Shown here one piece after another: positions 21,043-24,855 of a DNA stretch of 24,855 nt. The stretch is from a virus: positions 1 to 24,855 of IMG/VR virus record IMGVR_UViG_3300022937_000137; one strand, 5' to 3'. Below the pieces are notes generated by a model. That model was not told the DNA's origin. It saw only the letters and a program-made list of their open reading frames with translations, and did no database searches. Position numbers and translations under genes: made by a program. The first letter of the stretch is position 1. The number at the start of each line of letters is the position of its first letter.

Positions 21043-21050
21043 TATTTATC
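21043..21050 (-). promoter_or_regulatory. T4-type late promoter candidate upstream of gp6
   Basis: The minus strand reads GATAAATA, one mismatch from the T4 late promoter TATAAATA. It lies in the 61-base gap between the gp25 stop and the gp6 start, the only sizeable non-coding gap in the window. Initiation 6-7 bases downstream would give a leader of about 20 bases carrying the AAGGA site. Late genes of T4-like phages use gp55/gp33 and the sliding clamp at such sites. No hairpin terminator is visible in the same gap. Confidence 0.6.
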
Positions 21051-21077
21051 TGTTATGAAAAAGTGCGTATTTAATTT

Positions 21078-21515
21078 TTACAGCAAGCCGTTAGCTTGAT
21101 CAAACTTAAATTTTAAACTTTCAGAAATGTCATACGGAAGATATGTTAGGTTACATTCAATGCTTATACCTTGTTCGTAGGTATCTACAATAACTTCATT
21201 AACTTGGAGTCTTTTATCATAATTTACAATATTTGTAACATTTTCTATAATAGCTTCTTGTATAGCAGGAGTAAACGGTTCAAATAGTAGATCCCATATT
21301 ATACAACCAAACGCAGGATTACTTAATTTTTCCCCTTGACGAATATGAAAGTGGTTAATCAAATCCTGTTTGATTAGTTCAAAATCATATAAACTATATC
21401 CCTTTTTGCCTATAGCAAGGGTACTGAACCCTCTGTAAGCTCTGCCTTTTTTAGCAGTCCTTTTAGAGTTAGTAACAGTAACACGTTTATATAAATTTTT
21501 TTCTAATTCGCTCAT
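21078..21515 (-). CDS. 25: Baseplate wedge protein gp25 (GPW/gp25 family)
   Basis: This is a 145-residue protein if translation starts at ATG 21515 (MSELEKNLYKRVTV). The longest frame begins at ATG 21581, but that would overlap the gp5 coding end by 59 bases. The downstream ATG has a GAAGGGTAA binding site overlapping the gp5 stop and gives a length close to T4 gp25 (132 residues). The family core is evident: YRGFSTLA near residue 26, YDFELIKQDLINHFHIRQGE with the following NPAFGC, then IWDLLFEPFT, and a YDKRLQV motif before the C-terminal strands. gp25 is the conserved sheath-initiator/wedge protein that nucleates sheath assembly and has counterparts in type VI secretion and contractile tailocins. 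In T4 gene 25 lies elsewhere; here it sits between genes 5 and 6, so the gp5-gp25-gp6 cluster is compact. Confidence 0.93.
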   Translation of the reverse strand: MSELEKNLYKRVTVTNSKRTAKKGRAYRGFSTLAIGKKGYSLYDFELIKQDLINHFHIRQGEKLSNPAFGCIIWDLLFEPFTPAIQEAIIENVTNIVNYDKRLQVNEVIVDTYEQGISIECNLTYLPYDISESLKFKFDQANGLL

Positions 21516-21522
21516 ATTGTAT

Positions 21523-24276
21523 TTACCCTTCGTTATTAGGGGTACCGTCACTATTTTGCGGTCCTGGTAAATTTGTTTCATCCTGATCTGAAGGTTCTTC
21601 TAGATCGTTTCCTCTTTCTTCGTCAACAATCGGATGTGTTGTTTCGTTATAATTAGATGGGCCTGCAGGTATTGTTCCGTCTCTTGGGAATGTATATGCG
21701 CCGCCTTCTTGTGTATGGGCACTGAAGTGCATAGCATCGTCTAAGCTAGTCCAAGCGCCGCCCCAGCCTAATCCGTGTTTATTAGCAATTTCTTTAGTAT
21801 TTGCTGGCATATCTGTCATAGGTGCGTTAGCAGGTCGTGGATCATAAAAACCATTTGGATATGTATCTCTCACCGGATTAGGCCAATTAATGTCAATCGC
21901 TGCACCACTAGCGTGACAACTCCAGGCCCTTCCAGTAATAGTTTCTCTATATGCATATCCGCCTAATTGTTTAATTTCATATCCGGTGGCTTCAAACTCG
22001 TCTAAGAAGTCTTGGAAATTCTTCTGGAATACTTCTGCAACTTGGCAACTTAGTCCTGCTCGTCTAGCATAAACTGTAACAAGTTTACCTTGGCCGTTAG
22101 GATCAAATTGTGTATCACTACGCTGTGTTGAATTTGGATTTCTGTTTACATTACCGTCTCCAGTTCGACCGTCAAAATCTCCGCCGTTGCCGCCAGATCC
22201 AACTACTGTTCTTGATGTTGTATTAACTGCTTTATTTTTGTTAAATGTATCTGGGCTTTCAATACGTGTAGAAGGATTAAGCGGTCCAGGACTTTCTCTA
22301 TCTGTTTGTTCTTTCTTAAATGATGCTGGATTCATATTTTCGTGATGCATCCAGGGTTCGTGTTGTGGAGCACGAGTTAGTATACTTTCATAAGGAACAG
22401 GCTGTTGCGCACCGGGGAACATATATGGCAATACTACTGTTGTAAGTGGAGATATCGGAGCTGCATCTTGAGGATCGGATGCTTCTGTTGCATCAAATGC
22501 TGTAAGTGAAACAATAGGATCATCACCTTCAGATGCTGCGCTACTTAATCCACTATTTAAATGTATTTGATCTGCATCTTCTTGTATAACTCCTACTGCT
22601 TGAACATTTACATTTGTTGCAGCATTATGATATGAACTTTGTGCAGTAATAACGTGATGCGACCCAGTAGCTTCTTGGTGCATATTTCCGCCACTAATAT
22701 CTGTCATATTTGCTTCGGTTTCTGTTACAATGTTACCAGTAACTTTAAGGCTTAAATCTCCATCAATATCTCTGTGATCCCATCCGGTTATTTTTCCTTC
22801 CATATTACCATTAATACGGAATCTACAATCTCCACTGTCCATTCCTGCGCCAGTGGTTGATAAATTATAACTTGCGGATTTGTCGTATCTTAAACCAGCT
22901 GTAAGATCGTGCATATTAACTCCTGCATAACGAAACGTACTTGCACCACTCTTTTGATGCATTGTTCTATCTGCTTTGAGTCTTATGTTTCTATTACTAT
23001 GTACTTGGTAATCTTGTTTTACTGTGGTTTTCATACCTAAACTTACATTCGTATCAGATTCGCCTACAACTGTAAGTTTATAATCTTTTCCTACGTGTAA
23101 CTTAGTATTAAACTTGCTTTCTATGTGTACTCTTCCGCTTTCCTTTCCGTCGAAATCTTGTTGACCATCACTCCATCTTGCAGTAGCTGATAAATTAATA
23201 TTTCTTCCAGCTTCTATATTAAAGTCTCTCTCTGCTGTAAAATTTATATCGTTGTCTGACATTATACTAATACTGTCTTGGGCGTGAATATCAATTTTAC
23301 CATCTGATGTTAATTCAATCCAAGCTGTTCCGCGGCTGTTCGCTATGTAGATTAGATCTTCTGAATTATGTAAAAGTATCTGATGACCTGTTCTAGTACG
23401 CAATCTAATTAATTCATTATGAGGTATAGTTTCGTCGCCGCCAGTTTCGCCATTTAATCTATTAAGATATCTAGGTGGTCCGTCTTCAGCGTGTGTTGCT
23501 CTAACAAGTTTATCATTGCCATCGTCCATTACAAAGCTAGATCCGCCTAGTCTATTATACGGGATATTTGCTTTTCTACCAGTAGCACCAACATCTACTC
23601 TTGGACTTCCTGCTCTTTTATCTTGGGGACCTGGTGTACTCCAACCAAAAACACCACTAGGTATTTCTCTACGAGCACTAGTTGACGTTGTTCCTCTAGT
23701 TTCGTCAAAAATCAAACCTTGGATTTCTAAAACATTTGTAAAATCTTTATTGTAAGGTTTATTAAATAAGTTTGTATCAATAAGCTCGCCTGTTTCTATT
23801 TTTTTATTATATTCGCCTACAGGCAACTTTGCACCTTTTAACGGTTGAGGTGTAACTTCAGTGGTCATTGATGTAGATGCTCTTCCATCAGGAACCATAA
23901 AGTTCATATAATCATCTTGAATACAACCTATCCAATATCCAAAATTTGTATTTCCTTCTGCAAATATTACAAGAACTTTAGTGCCTATATCCGGAGGAAC
24001 AGCCCAAAATCCATAACTTTTTTGAGAATATTGATATCCGTCTTGTTCTTGTAACCCGAACACAGGTGTTACTCCGTAGAATGGACTAAGATATTTTACG
24101 TTTAATAATTGTCCACTACGTTCAGGGGTGCCGCCGGCACCTGTATAACGTAAAATTTCTACTTCTAATGTACCCATCATTTTAGTATCAAGATGGTTTG
24201 TTACAATAGCTTCGTAAGGTCCACTATCATAAACTCCGGTAAGTTCTGCTGTAGTTCTTGTATAATTTCCTGACAT
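21523..24276 (-). CDS. 5: gp5-like baseplate spike/hub with C-terminal M15 peptidase domain
   Basis: This 917-residue protein runs from ATG 24276 to TAA 21523; AGGA-type sequence precedes the start. Residues about 15-130 match the gp5 OB-fold (YEAIVTNHLDTKMMGTLEVE, WAVPPDIGTKVLVIFAEGN, GYWIGCIQDDYMNFMVP). Residues about 250-575 form a Gly/Asp-rich repeat region like the gp5/VgrG beta-helix (SIMSDNDINFTAERDFNIEA), closing with DQIHLN. A Pro/Asn/Gly-rich linker (about 575-735) leads to an M15-type peptidase: SCHASGAAIDINW with His788 and Asp795, and DAMHFS with Asp847 and His850, the usual zinc and catalytic positions. An acidic tail follows. T4 gp5 (575 residues) instead carries an inserted lysozyme domain, which I do not see here. 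Role: membrane-piercing spike that may cleave peptidoglycan peptides during injection. Exact bond specificity is unknown. Confidence 0.9.
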   Translation of the reverse strand: MSGNYTRTTAELTGVYDSGPYEAIVTNHLDTKMMGTLEVEILRYTGAGGTPERSGQLLNVKYLSPFYGVTPVFGLQEQDGYQYSQKSYGFWAVPPDIGTKVLVIFAEGNTNFGYWIGCIQDDYMNFMVPDGRASTSMTTEVTPQPLKGAKLPVGEYNKKIETGELIDTNLFNKPYNKDFTNVLEIQGLIFDETRGTTSTSARREIPSGVFGWSTPGPQDKRAGSPRVDVGATGRKANIPYNRLGGSSFVMDDGNDKLVRATHAEDGPPRYLNRLNGETGGDETIPHNELIRLRTRTGHQILLHNSEDLIYIANSRGTAWIELTSDGKIDIHAQDSISIMSDNDINFTAERDFNIEAGRNINLSATARWSDGQQDFDGKESGRVHIESKFNTKLHVGKDYKLTVVGESDTNVSLGMKTTVKQDYQVHSNRNIRLKADRTMHQKSGASTFRYAGVNMHDLTAGLRYDKSASYNLSTTGAGMDSGDCRFRINGNMEGKITGWDHRDIDGDLSLKVTGNIVTETEANMTDISGGNMHQEATGSHHVITAQSSYHNAATNVNVQAVGVIQEDADQIHLNSGLSSAASEGDDPIVSLTAFDATEASDPQDAAPISPLTTVVLPYMFPGAQQPVPYESILTRAPQHEPWMHHENMNPASFKKEQTDRESPGPLNPSTRIESPDTFNKNKAVNTTSRTVVGSGGNGGDFDGRTGDGNVNRNPNSTQRSDTQFDPNGQGKLVTVYARRAGLSCQVAEVFQKNFQDFLDEFEATGYEIKQLGGYAYRETITGRAWSCHASGAAIDINWPNPVRDTYPNGFYDPRPANAPMTDMPANTKEIANKHGLGWGGAWTSLDDAMHFSAHTQEGGAYTFPRDGTIPAGPSNYNETTHPIVDEERGNDLEEPSDQDETNLPGPQNSDGTPNNEG
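21690..22075 (-). other. M15-type zinc peptidase domain of the gp5-like protein
   Basis: Residues about 735-862 contain the order expected for VanY/L-Ala-D-Glu-type M15 peptidases: a helix (VFQKNFQDFLDEFEATGYEI), G-G-Y-A-Y-R, S-x-H-x-x-G-x-A-x-D (His788, Asp795) and G-W-G-G-x-W ahead of D-A-M-H-F (Asp847, His850). All four putative key residues are present, so activity is plausible. Confidence 0.8.
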
Positions 24277-24279
24277 TTT

Positions 24280-24855
24280 TTATCCTACTCCTACTCCGCT
24301 ACTATCTGTCCAAGAAGAACCTGCAATCGAAGTAGTAGTACTTTGTGTTATTGGCTCTGGACACGGTTGTTGTGTCGGTGGTGGAGGTGGTGGAGGTGGA
24401 GCTCGACCTTCTAAAACTTGATTTTGTTCTTCTGGCGTAGGTATACTTCTTTGATCTGTTCCTCTAGGATCTGCTGCATCTGGATCAATATTATCTTCTA
24501 CAGGAGCTCCTTCACCTCCAAACGCTTCTAATGGATCTGTTGTATCACTTGGTGCAGGAGCACTTTCAGGAATTTGATCTCTGCCTCTAGGATCAGTTAG
24601 GTCTGAATCTGTTCCGGGAGGAACTACACCTGTATTAGTTACAGCAACATTTGACGGACCTACATTTGTTTCAACGTGGGGTGTTGCTGCTGCTGCTCCG
24701 GTGCCGTGAACTAATAAGTCTTTTACTTTTGTTCCGGTCCTAAAATCATATCTATCATCTAAAGGATCAGTAGGTTCGTATACATAAACAGCTACTCCGC
24801 CAGGAAGTGAAGTTCTTCCTATTGGCTGAGATCCAGGACGTCCTGTACCAGAGAC
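24280..24855 (-). CDS. Unrecognised Pro-rich protein before gp5, N-terminus outside window
   Basis: An open frame of 191 residues enters from the window edge and ends with TAA at 24282-24280, four bases before the gp5 ATG. Its 5' end is not in the window. The first visible part (SGTGRPGSQPIGRTSLPGG, then VAVYVYEP, TDPLDDRYDF, KVKDLLVHG) looks folded. The rest is low-complexity: Pro/Asp/Thr-rich, with two DPRG(R/T)DQ units (residues about 88-94 and 130-136), eight consecutive Pro near residues 152-160 and a Ser/Thr/Gly-rich end. I do not recognise a family. Its position directly before gp5 suggests a baseplate or spike-associated role; in T4 the gene before 5 is 53, which this does not resemble. 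Short spacing to gp5 indicates a shared transcript. Confidence 0.7.
   Translation of the reverse strand, partial: VSGTGRPGSQPIGRTSLPGGVAVYVYEPTDPLDDRYDFRTGTKVKDLLVHGTGAAAATPHVETNVGPSNVAVTNTGVVPPGTDSDLTDPRGRDQIPESAPAPSDTTDPLEAFGGEGAPVEDNIDPDAADPRGTDQRSIPTPEEQNQVLEGRAPPPPPPPPTQQPCPEPITQSTTTSIAGSSWTDSSGVGVG

Noticed and set aside
21017-21077. Rho-independent terminator after gp25
   Set aside because: The gap is AT-rich but I found no GC-containing inverted repeat followed by a T run on the minus strand.
21516-21581. Longer gp25 start at ATG 21581
   Set aside because: It would add 22 residues overlapping the end of gp5; the ATG at 21515 has a better placed binding site and gives the usual family length.
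24365-24405. Simple GGT/GGA repeat as a possible regulatory or recombination tract
   Set aside because: It is the complement of the in-frame poly-proline codons of the upstream protein, which explains it.
24280-24855. Possible PAAR spike-tip protein
   Set aside because: The location next to gp5 invites the idea, but the visible part lacks PAAR repeats and the conserved His/Cys zinc site.
1-24855. tRNA genes, CRISPR arrays, insertion sequences, homing endonucleases
   Set aside because: I looked on both strands for cloverleaf-like arms, regular short repeats and terminal inverted repeats and saw none; nearly every base is coding.

Overview
This window looks like part of the virion-structure (baseplate/tail) module of a T4-like contractile-tailed bacteriophage with AT-rich DNA. 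All genes lie on the minus strand, packed end to end with overlaps or gaps of at most about 60 bases. No host genes, RNA genes, mobile elements or CRISPR arrays were seen. Recognisable T4-type proteins are gp5 (central spike/hub), gp25 and gp6 (baseplate wedge). The AT-rich composition and the style of the accessory structural proteins (LW-x-x-T fibre repeats, GDG repeats, PGxGY repeats, a cupredoxin-like insert) resemble marine T4-like phages such as those of cyanobacteria and SAR11 bacteria. That host assignment is inference from memory of such proteins, not from a search.

Reading in the direction of transcription (high to low coordinates): (i) 24855-24280, the C-terminal part of an unrecognised Pro-rich protein; (ii) 24276-21523, a 917-residue gp5-like spike that ends in an M15-type peptidase domain instead of carrying the T4 lysozyme domain; (iii) 21515-21078, gp25, with its start moved downstream of the longest possible ORF; (iv) a 61-base gap with a T4-type late promoter; (v) 21016-17492, gp6, about 1.8 times the length of T4 gp6; (vi) 17492-1557, one uninterrupted 5311-codon gene for a giant multi-domain structural protein, joined to gp6 by a TAATG overlap; (vii) a second late-promoter-like octamer overlapping the giant gene's stop codon; (viii) 1535-933, a 200-residue conserved-looking structural protein; (ix) 922-1, the N-terminal part of a tail-fibre-like protein that runs off the window.

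These genes probably work together in building the baseplate. gp5 forms the spike that pierces the envelope and, through its peptidase, may loosen peptidoglycan. gp25 and gp6 form the wedge inner ring that links the tube and sheath to the periphery. The giant protein sits where T4 has gene 7 and probably supplies the peripheral baseplate and/or host-contact structures. The small protein and the fibre-like protein follow at the position of T4 genes 8 to 12.

The most striking item is the giant protein. By eye it holds a cupredoxin-like domain without the usual Cys ligand, six CBM5/12-like carbohydrate-binding motifs, seven FG-GAP-like blade motifs that could form one beta-propeller split by the carbohydrate-binding inserts, four PGxGY elements and a C-terminal array of GDG-type beta repeats. 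All domain claims inside it are pattern recognition and need profile or structure searches.
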